64,000 bases of DNA, from assembly GCF_014358075.1 (NCBI RefSeq), contig NZ_JACONT010000001.1:1-64000 (forward strand). Direction: 5' to 3'. Source of the stretch: Sphingomonas albertensis. Lineage in GTDB: Bacteria; Pseudomonadota; Alphaproteobacteria; Sphingomonadales; Sphingomonadaceae. Positions 1 to 8,895 of the stretch are shown in pieces. Each line of letters starts with the position of its first letter. The first letter of the stretch is position 1. Under the pieces are notes generated by a model, which did no database searches, was not told where the DNA came from, and worked only from the letters and a program-made list of their open reading frames with translations. Both the position numbers and the translations under genes were made by a program.

Positions 1-353
1 GCGACGATCGAACCGACGCCGAAGAACGCGCCGTGGTTGAACGAGGTCAGGATCCGCGCGACCATCAGCATGCTGTATCCGGTCGACACCGCCGCCAGCA
101 GATTGCCGGCGGTGAAGATCCCCGCGAGCGCGATCAGCAACGTCCGCCGCGGCACGCGCCCGGTCGTCAGCGTCATTAGCGGCGCACCGATCACCACGCC
201 CAGCGCATAGGCACTGATCAGCAACCCGGCGGTCGGAATCGACACACCGAGATCATGCGCGATCACGGGCAACAGCCCCATCGGCGCGAATTCGGTCACG
301 CCGATGCCGAACGCACCGACGGACAGGGCCAGCAGGCCGGGATTGAACTTCAT
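1..353 (-). CDS. MFS transporter, N-terminal part (cut by window edge)
   Basis: Only the first 117 residues are inside the window; the gene runs off the left edge. The protein begins MKFNPGLLALSVGAFGIGV and continues with alternating hydrophobic helices and the short basic loop TTGRVPRRT between helices 2 and 3, as expected for the conserved loop of major facilitator transporters of the AraJ/sugar-efflux type. It should be an inner-membrane exporter, substrate unknown. The start lies 12 nt downstream of the aldo/keto reductase stop, so the two are probably one transcript read leftward, with a divergent LysR gene on the other side. Confidence 0.85.
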   Translation of the reverse strand, partial: MKFNPGLLALSVGAFGIGVTEFAPMGLLPVIAHDLGVSIPTAGLLISAYALGVVIGAPLMTLTTGRVPRRTLLIALAGIFTAGNLLAAVSTGYSMLMVARILTSFNHGAFFGVGSIV

Positions 354-364
354 CGTGGTGCTCC

Positions 365-1399
365 TCAGACCAGCGCCGGATTCAGACGGGCGAATCCCTC
401 CTGCTGGCGGTACGGCGTATGCGGGTAGGGCGGCAGCACGTCGCTCGCCGCATCGAGCGCGGCCATCTGCGCCTCCGACAAGGCCCAGCCGATGGCGCCG
501 AGATTGTCGCGCAACTGCGCCTCGTTGCGCGCGCCGATGATCACCGACGCGATCGTCGGCCGGCGCAACAGCCAGTTGATCGCGACCTGCGGCACGGTCT
601 TGCCAGTCTCGGTCGCCACCGCCTCCAGCGCGTCGATCACGCGGTAGAGATGCTCGGTCTCGACCGGCGGCGCGAACTGCTCCGTATCGTGCAGCCGGCT
701 GCCGTCCGGGATCGGCCGGTCGCGCCCGATCCTGCCGGTCAGCCGACCCCAGCCAAGCGGGCTCCAGACCATCGCCCCGACGCTGTGGTCGGCGCCCATC
801 GGCATCAGGTCCGCCTCATAGGCGCGGCCGATCAGCGAATAATAGACCTGGTGCGCGACGAGCCGCGGCCAGCCGTGCCGGTCGGCGATTCCCTGCGCCT
901 TCGCCACCTGCCAGCCGGGATAGTTGGACACGCCGGCATAGCGCACCTTGCCCGCGGCGATCAGTGCGTCGAGCGTTCCCATCAGTTCCTCGGTCGGGGT
1001 CGACGCGTCGAACGCGTGGAGCTGGAGCAGGTCGATATGATCCGTGCCGAGCCGCCGCAGCGACTCCGCGACCGCGCGGATCAGGCGTGCGCGCGATGCG
1101 CCCCAGTCCTGGGGTCCGTCGCCCATCGGCAGGCCGGTCTTGGTCGAGATCAACACCTGTTCACGCCGCCCCTTGATCGCCGCGCCCAGCACTGTTTCCG
1201 ACGCGCCGTTCGAATAGACGTCGGCGGTGTCGAACAGCGTCACGCCCGCCTCCAAGCACACGTCGACCAGCCGTCGCGCCTCGGTCGCGTCGCTACGCCC
1301 CCACGCGCCGAACAGCGGACCGGTGCCGCCGAACGTGCCCGTGCCGAAGCTGAGCACGGGCACCCGCAGCCCCGATGATCCCAATTGCCGATAGTCCAT
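365..1399 (-). CDS. Aldo/keto reductase
   Basis: 344-residue NAD(P)H-dependent aldo/keto reductase (TIM barrel). The catalytic tetrad is visible: Asp57 in FDTAD, Tyr62 in VYSNG, Lys87 in STKTG and His128 in LQLHAF. The C-terminal cofactor segment IIGARNEAQL is also present. An upstream in-frame ATG would add nine residues, but the start at 1399 begins the usual MDYRQLG and has a GGGGAT ribosome site about 6 nt ahead. The gene precedes the MFS gene in the same direction and is divergent from a LysR gene that probably controls it. Physiological substrate unknown. Confidence 0.93.
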   Translation of the reverse strand: MDYRQLGSSGLRVPVLSFGTGTFGGTGPLFGAWGRSDATEARRLVDVCLEAGVTLFDTADVYSNGASETVLGAAIKGRREQVLISTKTGLPMGDGPQDWGASRARLIRAVAESLRRLGTDHIDLLQLHAFDASTPTEELMGTLDALIAAGKVRYAGVSNYPGWQVAKAQGIADRHGWPRLVAHQVYYSLIGRAYEADLMPMGADHSVGAMVWSPLGWGRLTGRIGRDRPIPDGSRLHDTEQFAPPVETEHLYRVIDALEAVATETGKTVPQVAINWLLRRPTIASVIIGARNEAQLRDNLGAIGWALSEAQMAALDAASDVLPPYPHTPYRQQEGFARLNPALV

Positions 1400-1458
1400 A
1401 ACGATATCCCCATGATGTCGACGCATAGATGGACGGCGCGGCGCTCACATATTAGCCT

Positions 1459-2391
1459 GTGTCGCGGCGAAGGATTTTTGAGGTGGACGCAAAGATAGTG
1501 CCGGGCGCCGACCGCGCCCGCGCTTTAGGGATTTTCGCGGCGGTGATGCGAGAGGGCAGCTTTTCAGCCGCGGGTCGCGTGCTGGGGCTGACCCCATCGG
1601 CAGTCGCGCGGTCGATCGACCGGATCGAGGCGCGGCTTGGTGTCCGGCTGCTTCTGCGCTCGACCCGCGCGCTCACGCCGACCGCGGAGGGGCAGGCCTA
1701 TTTCCAGAGCGCGCGTCGGATACTCGCCGATCTCGATGACGCCGAACAGCAGATCGCCGACCAGGGCGCGCCCCGCGGCCGGTTGCGGGTCAGCGCAGCG
1801 CTCTCGCACGGCCGTTTGTGCGTCGTCCCGCTGCTCGGCGAATTCGTCGGCCTCTATCCGCAGATACTGCTCGATTTCGCGCTGAGCGATGCGATCGTCG
1901 ACGTCGCTGCGGGTCAGGCGGACGTCGCGATCCGGTTCGGACCGTTGGCCGACAGCCTGCTCACCGCGCGCAAGCTCGGCGAAAGCGGTCGCGTGATCGT
2001 CGCCTCGCCCGCCTATCTCGCGCGCTGCGGCATGCCGGTCACGCCCGAAGACCTGCGCGACCACAACTGCCTCAACTTCAACTTTCGCCGGATCGAGCCG
2101 GTATGGCCGTTCCGGCGCGACGGCCGCGACCTAGCTCTGTCGGTTAAGGGCAACATCGAGGCGAACAACGGCGAGACGCTCGGTCAACTCGCGCTGGCCG
2201 GGGTCGGGATCGCGCGCGTCGGCGCGTTCAGCGTCGCCGACGACATCGCCGCCGGCCGGCTGGTCCCGATCTTCGAGGAGTTCAACCCAGGCGACGTCGA
2301 ACTCATCCACGCGGTCTTCGTCGGCGGCATCAACATGCCGGCGCGCGTCCGCGTGTTCGTCGACTTCCTCGCCGCTCGCGTGCCGTTATGA
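1459..2391 (+). CDS. LysR-family transcriptional regulator
   Basis: 310 residues with the N-terminal winged helix (ALGIFAAVMREGSFSAAG, helix-turn-helix around residues 25-65) and a LysR substrate-binding domain. The longest reading starts at a GTG; GTG codons at 1483 and 1498 are alternatives and the first ten residues are not typical, so the true start may be later. It is divergent from the aldo/keto reductase/MFS pair across about 60 nt, the classic arrangement for a LysR protein controlling its neighbour. Confidence 0.9.
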   Translation: MSRRRIFEVDAKIVPGADRARALGIFAAVMREGSFSAAGRVLGLTPSAVARSIDRIEARLGVRLLLRSTRALTPTAEGQAYFQSARRILADLDDAEQQIADQGAPRGRLRVSAALSHGRLCVVPLLGEFVGLYPQILLDFALSDAIVDVAAGQADVAIRFGPLADSLLTARKLGESGRVIVASPAYLARCGMPVTPEDLRDHNCLNFNFRRIEPVWPFRRDGRDLALSVKGNIEANNGETLGQLALAGVGIARVGAFSVADDIAAGRLVPIFEEFNPGDVELIHAVFVGGINMPARVRVFVDFLAARVPL

Positions 2392-2800
2392 CTCGGGCGA
2401 TTCTCATTGCGCGCCGTACGTCCTTAACAATCCTCCGAATTTGTGGATCATCTGGAGGCGTTCAAACTCCGCTTTTCGGGGCGGCTCGGCAACAAGTCGA
2501 TCATTTCTGAGATAGTCGCATCAGTGGGAAGTCGAGGCTAACGCCATGAACGACCGTCTGGAGTCGGAAAGCGCGCACAGCCCCCAGAGTGACCGACTGT
2601 GGGGCAGCGCCGTTCCCGGAGCCTCGCGCCTCCGTTCCTGATCGCGACCGCTAACGCGGGCTCCAAGCCTCGCGCAGAAGTCCGTTGAAGGTTTCCGCCC
2701 GACTTTATACCAGCACGGGCTCGGTGACTTCGGTCGCCTCGCGCTCGGCAACCGCGCCAAGGGGCACGTATAAGGTAGATCGTCAGGATTTCGAATTGAA
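2392..2800. other. Non-coding interval between LysR and rlmJ
   Basis: About 410 nt without a convincing gene. The open frames here have no recognisable protein features. It holds a weak, degenerate copy of the window's dispersed repeat near 2546-2605. The promoter of rlmJ should lie in its right part. Confidence 0.6.
2546..2605 (+). repeat. Dispersed hairpin repeat, weak copy
   Basis: Starts ATGAACGACCGTCTGGAGTC, matching the left module of the repeat family, then diverges. It is the only copy not followed by a minus-strand gene end, and the match is poor enough to be uncertain. Confidence 0.35.
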
Positions 2801-3631
2801 ATGAATTATCGCCATTCCTTCCATGCCGGCAATAGTGCCGACGTCGTAAAACACAGCCTACTTATCGCCCTCGTCCGGGCCCTGCAGCAAAAACCGGGTG
2901 CGCTGACCCTGATCGACACCCATGCCGGCTGCGGGCTGTACGACCTCGACGGCGAGGATGCACAACGCACCGGCGAGTCCACGCAGGGCGTGCTGCGGGC
3001 CTATGCCGACCCGAACTCCGTGCTGAACGACTACCGCGCCGTCGTGCAGGCGGTGAATGCCGGAGCCGAGCTACGGTTCTACCCCGGCTCGCCGCGAATC
3101 CTGGCGCAGCTACTGCGCCCGCAGGATTTTCTAATCCTGAACGAAAAGCATCCCCGGGACGCCTATACTCTGCGCGGTGTGATGCGCGACACATCCGCTG
3201 CCGTGCATGAGCGCGACGCCTACGAGCTTTGGCTGGCGACGCTGCCGCCCCGAACCGCGCGCGGCGTGGTGGTGGTCGATCCGCCGTATGAGCAACCCGA
3301 TGACCGCGCGCGTATCACAGCCACCCTTGCGGCTGCTTACCGTAAATGGGCGCACGGCGTGACGATGATCTGGTATCCGCTGAAAGACCGCGCCGCGCAT
3401 CGGCGGTGGAACGAGCAGTTACGCCGAATCAGCATCCCGAAATTGCTGAGTGTGGAGCATTGGCTGTACGATGACGATCAGCACGGCATCTATAATGGCG
3501 CAGGCCTTTATATTGTCAACCCGCCCTACGCCTTCATACAGGCGCTACCACCTCTGCTGGAAGCCTTGCGCGCCGTGCTGGCACCGGAGGGGCATAAAGG
3601 CGAGATCACAACCGCTTGGTTGGATGGTTAA
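2801..3631 (+). CDS. rlmJ: 23S rRNA (adenine(2030)-N(6))-methyltransferase RlmJ
   Basis: 276 residues, close to the length of the E. coli enzyme. The N-terminus MNYRHSFHAGNSADVVKH is characteristic of RlmJ, and the methyltransferase catalytic motif DPPY is at residues 160-163 (VVVDPPYEQPDD). It methylates N6 of A2030 in 23S rRNA using S-adenosylmethionine, in the cytoplasm. It stands alone, with non-coding DNA on both sides, and is the only clear housekeeping gene in the window. Confidence 0.96.
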   Translation: MNYRHSFHAGNSADVVKHSLLIALVRALQQKPGALTLIDTHAGCGLYDLDGEDAQRTGESTQGVLRAYADPNSVLNDYRAVVQAVNAGAELRFYPGSPRILAQLLRPQDFLILNEKHPRDAYTLRGVMRDTSAAVHERDAYELWLATLPPRTARGVVVVDPPYEQPDDRARITATLAAAYRKWAHGVTMIWYPLKDRAAHRRWNEQLRRISIPKLLSVEHWLYDDDQHGIYNGAGLYIVNPPYAFIQALPPLLEALRAVLAPEGHKGEITTAWLDG

Positions 3632-3844
3632 AGCAAAGCTAGTATCGCCATCTGCTCCCAAAGGAGGAATTTCGCGCTGCAGGTCTCAAGCAAAGCATTC
3701 TCTCTAGAGTCGCTCCCTGACGTCGGAGGTCGACTAGTGTTCATCGCTAGCTTGTGTTCCGCGTTCACCGGGGCCGCTGGTGGCTTTGCTTTCCCAGTAA
3801 AAGTAGCCGATTGCCGAAAGCCGCTCATCGACGCGCAGCGTCGA

Positions 3845-3955
3845 CATGAACGGATGTCTGAAGTTCGTAGGCGCGAAATTGCGGCTGAACGTCAGGAACT
3901 GGGTCCTCGCTGCCGGAAGCCGTGGGGCTGCTTGCAACCCAAGGGCAGACGTAGC
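3845..3955 (+). repeat. Dispersed hairpin repeat, copy in rlmJ/SRPBCC gap
   Basis: Begins ATGAACGGATGTCTGAAGTT and continues with GAACGTCAGGAACTGGGTC and GGAAGCCGTGGGG, matching the order of modules in the other copies. It lies downstream of the minus-strand SRPBCC gene. Confidence 0.75.
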
Positions 3956-4042
3956 GGAGAAAGTTGCCGGTCTTGGGAGCTGACATTCTGAACCAGCATT
4001 CTAATACACGCAAACCTCTGGAAAACCATGGTCGCGTCTGCA

Positions 4043-4068
4043 GTGTCACAACCGACCGGTTATGACAC
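4043..4068. repeat. 26-bp inverted repeat, copy 1
   Basis: Arms follow GTGTCAnAACCG / CGGTTnTGACAC with two central bases. Two more copies are at 5072-5097 and 8896-8921. It sits 33 nt beyond the SRPBCC stop codon. It has no T-tract, so it is not a standard terminator. Confidence 0.85.
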
Positions 4069-4101
4069 CGACGACAACAGGGCGGGTCTCGCGTTGAGTG
4101 T

Positions 4102-4582
4102 TCAGCCTTCCAGATAGGTCGTAAGGCCTTCCAGCGTCTGCATTCCGTATTCCACCGCGCCGAAGTCGATCACGGCCTGACGCCGCTCACGGCTCGGATG
4201 GAGCTGGCGCATCGTCAGCACCGTTTTACCGTCCGCCTGTTCATCAAAGGTCACCGTCATGCGGAAACGGTCGGGATCGTTGTGATCGGGCGTCCCATAG
4301 TCCACCACGATCCGTTCGTTCGGGACAATTTCCAGAAAAGCGCATGAGGTTCGCGAAGCGCTGCTCCCGGCCCTCGAACATGCCCACCATGTCGAACCGC
4401 CAGACGCCGCCAACTCGGATGTCAGCCTCGTGATTCTCGATGCTGAGGCCGGCCGGGCCGTACCATTCGGCCAAGGCCTTGGGGTCCAGCCACGCGGCAA
4501 AAACCTTGTCACGAGGATGATTCAGCACCTTCGCCAGCACGATTTCACGGTCAAGCGACCAAGTCTCAAACGGGGCCGCCAT
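4102..4582 (-). pseudogene. SRPBCC (AHSA1-type) protein gene, frameshifted
   Basis: The first half (starting MAAPFETWSLDREIVL) and second half (FLEIVPNERIVVDYGTPDHN to the C-terminus TYLEG) of an Activator-of-Hsp90-like START-fold protein are in different frames. The shift is in a run of four A on the plus strand at 4336-4339; removing one base restores RFANLMRFLEIVPNER, the expected family sequence. It overlaps the end of the ArsR gene by about 17 nt, so the pair was translationally coupled, a very common ArsR-SRPBCC arrangement. Either a real recent mutation or a sequencing error in a homopolymer; the rest of the reading frame is well conserved. Confidence 0.85.
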
Positions 4583-4931
4583 GTCCTTCATCCTCTTTAT
4601 TGTCCAAATAGAGTTCCAGCCGATCTAGCCGCTCTGTGGCGCGCCAGCGTTCCGCGTCCATCCAATCCGCTGCCTCGGAGAAACGCGCCTGCACCAGCCT
4701 GCACCAGCGGCTGCGCCCGCGCTTTTCGCTGGTAATCAGCCCGCATTCCTCCAGCACCTTGAGATGCTGGGCGAACGAGGGCAGCGCCATGTCGAAGGGC
4801 TCCGCCAAAGCACTGACCGGTACTTCGCCTTCGGCAAGCCGCGACACTACCGCGCGCCGCGTCGGGTCACTGAGCGCGTAAAAGGCGAGATCAAGGGGAG
4901 CTGAATGGTAAGGCACATCCCTGAGTATCAA
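4566..4931 (-). CDS. ArsR-family transcriptional regulator
   Basis: 121 residues with the compact winged-helix fold: ALSDPTRRAVVSRLAEG at residues 18-34, recognition region ALPSFAQHLKVLEECGL, and wing SEKRGRSRWCRL. It has none of the clustered cysteines of metal-sensing ArsR proteins. Members paired with an AHSA1/SRPBCC gene are usually non-metal regulators of that gene. The SRPBCC gene overlaps its 3' end. An upstream A/T-rich segment (4932-4980) probably holds the promoter. Confidence 0.92.
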   Translation of the reverse strand: MILRDVPYHSAPLDLAFYALSDPTRRAVVSRLAEGEVPVSALAEPFDMALPSFAQHLKVLEECGLITSEKRGRSRWCRLVQARFSEAADWMDAERWRATERLDRLELYLDNKEDEGHGGPV

Positions 4932-5071
4932 GGAATGGGTGATAAAGCAAGGATATTAAGGTAATTGCCTTAGTATAAGGTCACTGCACGCCCCGCCTCA
5001 TATCGCGACGCCTTAAAATGCTTGGTGACGCGAACGCAGGAGTTTGCTCACTACGATCCTTGCTGTTGCCG

Positions 5072-5097
5072 GTGTCAGAACCGGACGGTTGTAACAC
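5072..5097. repeat. 26-bp inverted repeat, copy 2
   Basis: Same arms as the copy at 4043 (GTGTCAGAACCG then CGGTTGTAACAC). It lies between the ArsR promoter region and the stop codon of the SDR gene at 5121, 24 nt downstream of that stop on the minus strand. Confidence 0.85.
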
Positions 5098-5120
5098 CGA
5101 ACAAGCAGCGGCAAGCAGCT

Positions 5121-5945
5121 TCAGAAATCGGTAGAAGTGGACGTGCTGCCCCATTCTTTCAGGATTGCTGAGTCAGAGGCGTGTTTCCCTTGGATCGCCG
5201 CCATCGTGTCGCTACCCAGAGGCAAGCGAACGGGTGGGTTGGGCGACTCCACGAAATCAACCAGCACCTTCGCCAGCTTCGTCGGATCACCGGGTTGGCC
5301 ATGGTTCAAGTCCACGGCGCGGTTGCGAACACGGCCAGCGGTCTGGTCATAGTCGGGGATGCGATTTGGGCTGACGACCAGCGATGACGCATCGAGAAAG
5401 TCTGTCCGGAAATAGCCGGGCTCGATTACGGTGACATGGATGCCGAGCGGCGCGAGTTCCGCGTGCAGCGCTTCCGATACGCCTTCCACCGCGAACTTGG
5501 TCGCACTGTAGATGCCGAAGCCGGCTGCGCCCCGATAGCCGCCGATGGACGAGATGTTGAGGATACGTCCCGATCTCACGGCGCGCATGTGGGGCAGGAC
5601 GGCGCGAGTGACGGCGAGCAAGCCGAACACATTGGTGCGGAAGAGACGTTCGATCTCTGGCGCGGTCGCCTCCTCCACGGCCCCAACCATGCCGAAACCG
5701 GCATTGTTGAGCAGCACATCGATGCCACCGAACCGAGCGATCCCAGCCTCCGCTGCGGCAACTGCTTGTTCGTCGCTGGTGACGTCGAGCGGCAGCGCAA
5801 GCAGGTTCGGGTGCTCGCCGAAACGGTCAGAAATCGCCTGTGGGCTGCGGGCCGTGGCGATGACGGCATCGCCTTTGGCCAGCACGCGTGCGGTGATGAG
5901 CGCGCCGAAGCCGCGCGATGCGCCGGTGATAAACCAGGTTTTCAT
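5121..5945 (-). CDS. SDR-family oxidoreductase
   Basis: 274 residues of a classical short-chain dehydrogenase: cofactor motif TGASRGFG at residues 7-14, NNAG in the central sheet (LLNNAGFG) and the catalytic YSATK (FGIYSATKFAVEG). Substrate binding by Ser in ISSIGG. It reduces or oxidises a carbonyl/alcohol with NAD(P)(H); substrate unknown. Last gene of a leftward four-gene group (7843 to 5121) with 45-63 nt gaps, probably controlled by the divergent LysR gene at 7950. Confidence 0.93.
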   Translation of the reverse strand: MKTWFITGASRGFGALITARVLAKGDAVIATARSPQAISDRFGEHPNLLALPLDVTSDEQAVAAAEAGIARFGGIDVLLNNAGFGMVGAVEEATAPEIERLFRTNVFGLLAVTRAVLPHMRAVRSGRILNISSIGGYRGAAGFGIYSATKFAVEGVSEALHAELAPLGIHVTVIEPGYFRTDFLDASSLVVSPNRIPDYDQTAGRVRNRAVDLNHGQPGDPTKLAKVLVDFVESPNPPVRLPLGSDTMAAIQGKHASDSAILKEWGSTSTSTDF

Positions 5946-6008
5946 GTCAGATGTCCTTTTCCGGGTGGCGGGGTTCAGGTGCCTGCGTTGCAGGGAGTGC
6001 GGGCGCGT

Positions 6009-6518
6009 TCACTCGGCAGGCGCGACGCGAGCCCAGAGGTCGTTGAAAGCGATTGCGTCGAAGAAGGCGAAGGCGCGGGTCACGCGGCCACCCCGCATTT
6101 GGAAGAACCAGGCGTAGGTGTTGACGTAAGGCTTGCCATCGCGTGCGGTGCCGGCGGCGTCGAAGTGGATGACGACGCGGTCACCATCGGCCGTGATGCT
6201 CTTGATCGTCGGCTTGATGCCGGCCGACATGCGCGCGTTGAACGGGCGGATGACCTCGCGCATGAAAGCCTCTTTGGTCGGATAGGTCTTCGACACGACC
6301 GAGTTGCGCTCGATGGTCCAGCTCGCCTCGTCGGCAAGCAGGTCGAAAGGGCTGCCGGTGCCGGCCGTCCATGCATCGAAGCTGCGCTGTACGATCGTCT
6401 TGTTGCCCGCCGGCGTCTGCGCATGAGCGCCGGGTGCCACCGCGAGGATGCCAACGCTGGCGGCGGCGAACGCTAGGCTCGCGCGCACGGCGAAGGGTTT
6501 CCAGAAGGTGCTGGTCAC
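6009..6518 (-). CDS. Secreted NTF2-like (SnoaL-like) protein
   Basis: 169 residues. A signal peptide is visible (ASLAFAAASVGILAVAPGAHA, cleavage expected after AHA near residue 33). The mature part has the cone-shaped NTF2/SnoaL pattern: an N-terminal helix with WTAG, TIERNSVV and an alternating beta sheet ending in GGRVTRAFAFFD. Such domains bind small hydrophobic ligands or act as isomerases, here in the periplasm. Third gene of the leftward operon, between two SDR genes. No catalytic assignment is possible from sequence alone. Confidence 0.85.
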   Translation of the reverse strand: MTSTFWKPFAVRASLAFAAASVGILAVAPGAHAQTPAGNKTIVQRSFDAWTAGTGSPFDLLADEASWTIERNSVVSKTYPTKEAFMREVIRPFNARMSAGIKPTIKSITADGDRVVIHFDAAGTARDGKPYVNTYAWFFQMRGGRVTRAFAFFDAIAFNDLWARVAPAE

Positions 6519-6574
6519 GGTCGTTCTCCTGATCGGGCGAGCGGCAGCATGGATCGCCGCCCCTCGCCAGTGGG

Positions 6575-7378
6575 TTAAATCTGGGCGGTCCAGGCAGCGG
6601 CCTGAGCGTCCTTCAGCATGTCCTCGACGAACTGCGGGCAGACGTTGCGGACCTTGCCGGTGTCGGCGGGAACGATATCGATCATGCGGTCGATCATCTC
6701 CTGCGGGTCGAGGTGTCCCTGCGGGCTGGCGAGCAGCGCATCGAAAGTGGCCCGGAGTTCGTCGCGCTTGGTGAAGTTCCTGGCGTCGTCGAGCCAGCGG
6801 AAGGCGGTGTCCGCCATCGTCTCGTTGTAGCCGGTGAGATAAGCACCGGGGTTGATCGTCTGGACCTTGATCCCGAATGGCGCGACTTCCTGCGCGATCG
6901 CCTCGGCCATTGATTCCAGCGCGTGCTTGGTCGAGACGTAGGTGCCCCAGCCGGCGGGCGTGAACAGGCCGCCCATGGAAGACGTGAAGACGATCTTGCC
7001 TTGGCGGCCCTCCGCCACCCAGCGGCGGATGAACGCTTGCGTCAGCTCCAACGGCTTGAAGACATTGACTTCGTAGTTCCTGCGGAAGAGATCGAGCGGA
7101 ATCTCGCTCACAGGTCCGCTCTCACCATAGCCGGCGTTGTTCCAGAGCACGTCGGCATCCAGCGTCTGGATGAACGCCATGTCGTAAGGGTCGTTGAGGT
7201 CGAGCTTCTCGACGCGGAAATTGTCGAGTCCGAGTTCGGCGACCTTGTTGCGTAGCGCCGCCACCTGGGGGCTGATCTGGGCGGTGGCGATGATGGTATG
7301 GCCCGCCTTCGCCATACCAATGGCAGCAGCCTTGGCGAAGCCGGAGCCTGCGCCGGTAATGAGGATAGTCTTCGTCAT
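6575..7378 (-). CDS. SDR-family oxidoreductase
   Basis: 267 residues: cofactor motif TGAGSGFAKA near the N-terminus, WNNAGYG, active-site serine region FTSSMGG and catalytic Tyr/Lys in YVSTK. The FAKA in place of the usual G-I-G is a mild departure in the dinucleotide-binding turn. Second gene of the leftward operon, paired with another SDR (5121-5945) of low similarity. Substrate unknown. Confidence 0.93.
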   Translation of the reverse strand: MTKTILITGAGSGFAKAAAIGMAKAGHTIIATAQISPQVAALRNKVAELGLDNFRVEKLDLNDPYDMAFIQTLDADVLWNNAGYGESGPVSEIPLDLFRRNYEVNVFKPLELTQAFIRRWVAEGRQGKIVFTSSMGGLFTPAGWGTYVSTKHALESMAEAIAQEVAPFGIKVQTINPGAYLTGYNETMADTAFRWLDDARNFTKRDELRATFDALLASPQGHLDPQEMIDRMIDIVPADTGKVRNVCPQFVEDMLKDAQAAAWTAQI

Positions 7379-7423
7379 GATCGTTCTCCTGGCGCTTGCG
7401 GTAGTATTTGCGAGTGAGGGTTC

Positions 7424-7843
7424 TCAGCCGTTCAGCGCGGCTACTGCGGCTTCGGCGATGGCCAAGTCCTGCGACGGCGCACCGCCTGAGACGCCGATGG
7501 CGCCAATGAGCACGCCGTCTGCATTGATCAGCGGCAGGCCGCCCGGAAAGGGCATCAGCCCGCCATTGCTGGCCTGGAGGTTCGGAGCCGGCGCGCCAGG
7601 CTGGCAGTAGTCCCACACAGCGGCGCTGCTGGTGCCGAACATCGTGGCCGTGCGCGCCTTGGCCGCAGCAACATCAATCGAGCCGAGCACCACGCCGTCC
7701 ATGCGGACGAAGGCCTTCAGGTGCGCGCCGGCGTCCAGCACGGCGACGACGGCAGGCACGCCGATCGCAGCGGCGTGGGCTTGGCCTGCGGCAAGCAGGC
7801 CCTGCGCCTGGTCTGCGGTGATGGTCTCGAAAATGGTCATCAT
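7424..7843 (-). CDS. GlcG/HbpS-type heme-binding family protein (DUF336)
   Basis: 139 residues. The pattern AVLDAGAHLKAFVRMDG, the loop GGLPLINADGVLIGAIGVSGG and the terminal AIAEAAVAAL are typical of the GlcG/HbpS family, small cytoplasmic or exported proteins that bind heme or other cofactors and are often encoded with oxidoreductases. There is no signal peptide. First gene of the leftward operon that includes two SDR genes; the LysR gene at 7950 is divergent. Confidence 0.9.
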   Translation of the reverse strand: MMTIFETITADQAQGLLAAGQAHAAAIGVPAVVAVLDAGAHLKAFVRMDGVVLGSIDVAAAKARTATMFGTSSAAVWDYCQPGAPAPNLQASNGGLMPFPGGLPLINADGVLIGAIGVSGGAPSQDLAIAEAAVAALNG

Positions 7844-7949
7844 GTAGCTCCTTCGATCCGGCAGCGTCGGTGGCAGGAGCGTTGTGCGCCTTCTGGACTG
7901 ATGCGATTAGATGGCTAGTCTTCCGGACAATGCTGAGCGAGGATCAGCA

Positions 7950-8837
7950 ATGCGCACGACCGATCTGTCCGAACTCGCCGCCTTCGACGCGGTCGCCCGC
8001 CATCGCAGCTTCCGCAAAGCGGCAGAGGAGCGCGGCGTCACCGCCTCCGCGATCAGCCACGCAGTGTCGAACCTAGAGGCGCGTGTCGGCATCCGCCTGC
8101 TCAACCGCACGACCCGCAGCGTGTCGCTGACCGACGCAGGGGCCATGTTGCTGGCGCAACTCTCGCCCGCGTTCGGCGACATCGGCTTGGCGCTGGATGC
8201 GCTCAATCAGTATCGCGACACGCCATTCGGCAAGGTGCGGATCAACGCGCCGAACTCGATTGCGCCATTTGTGCTCGGGCCGGTGATTGGCAAGCTGATC
8301 GAGCGCAACGCGAACCTGCAGCTGGAGATCGTCGCCACCGACCGCCTGGTCGACATCGTCGAGGAAGGCTTCGACGCGGGCATCCGGCTAGGCGAGAGTC
8401 TGCGTGAGGGCATGACTGCCGTGCGCATCAAGCCGCGCATGAGCCTGGTGGTGGTGGGCTCGCCTGGCTATTTCGCGCGGCACCCCGTCCCGCGCACGCC
8501 TGCTGACCTGAAAAGCCATGTCTGCATTCAGAACATGTACCCAAGCACTGCTCGCTATCCGTGGTTCTTCAGTCGCGAAGGGGAGGACGTCGAGTTTGAG
8601 CCGACCGGTCCACTGGCGCTGCATGACCACGAGCTGATGATCGAAGCTGCGCTTGCGGACGTTGCGCTTGCCTACGTCTGGGAAGATCGCGCACGGCCCT
8701 ATGTGAAGGCCGGGCGCCTGATCCGATGTCTCGATGAATGGATTGTGCCGGAAGATTGGCTCTATCTCTACTATCCCGCTCGGACAGGCATGTCAGCCGG
8801 ACTGCGCGCTGTGATTGAAGCGCTCCGCGTCAGCTAG
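7950..8837 (+). CDS. LysR-family transcriptional regulator
   Basis: 295 residues from MRTTDLSELAAFDAVARH, the standard N-terminus of the family. An ATG at 7911 adds 13 atypical residues; the start at 7950 has GAGGA about 8 nt upstream and is preferred. Winged helix at residues 5-65, periplasmic-binding-like effector domain beyond 90. It faces the four-gene operon beginning at 7843 across about 106 nt and is its probable regulator. The closest style is the group controlling SDR/quinone oxidoreductase genes. Confidence 0.92.
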   Translation: MRTTDLSELAAFDAVARHRSFRKAAEERGVTASAISHAVSNLEARVGIRLLNRTTRSVSLTDAGAMLLAQLSPAFGDIGLALDALNQYRDTPFGKVRINAPNSIAPFVLGPVIGKLIERNANLQLEIVATDRLVDIVEEGFDAGIRLGESLREGMTAVRIKPRMSLVVVGSPGYFARHPVPRTPADLKSHVCIQNMYPSTARYPWFFSREGEDVEFEPTGPLALHDHELMIEAALADVALAYVWEDRARPYVKAGRLIRCLDEWIVPEDWLYLYYPARTGMSAGLRAVIEALRVS

Positions 8838-8895
8838 CTAGAACGACGCCTCCAGATCGCGTGGCCCTCTCAAGTCCGGCGATGATTATTGATCG

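Larger units (their letters stand above)
3632..4101. other. Non-coding interval with two repeat types
   Basis: About 470 nt between the 3' ends of rlmJ and the SRPBCC gene. Reading frames here fall inside repeat sequence and look like no protein. It contains a copy of the dispersed hairpin repeat (3845-3955) and the first copy of the 26-bp inverted repeat (4043-4068). Confidence 0.7.

Noticed and set aside
419..1378. Long plus-strand open frame opposite the aldo/keto reductase gene
   Set aside because: Arginine-rich shadow frame typical of high-GC DNA; the opposite strand encodes a complete enzyme with its catalytic tetrad.
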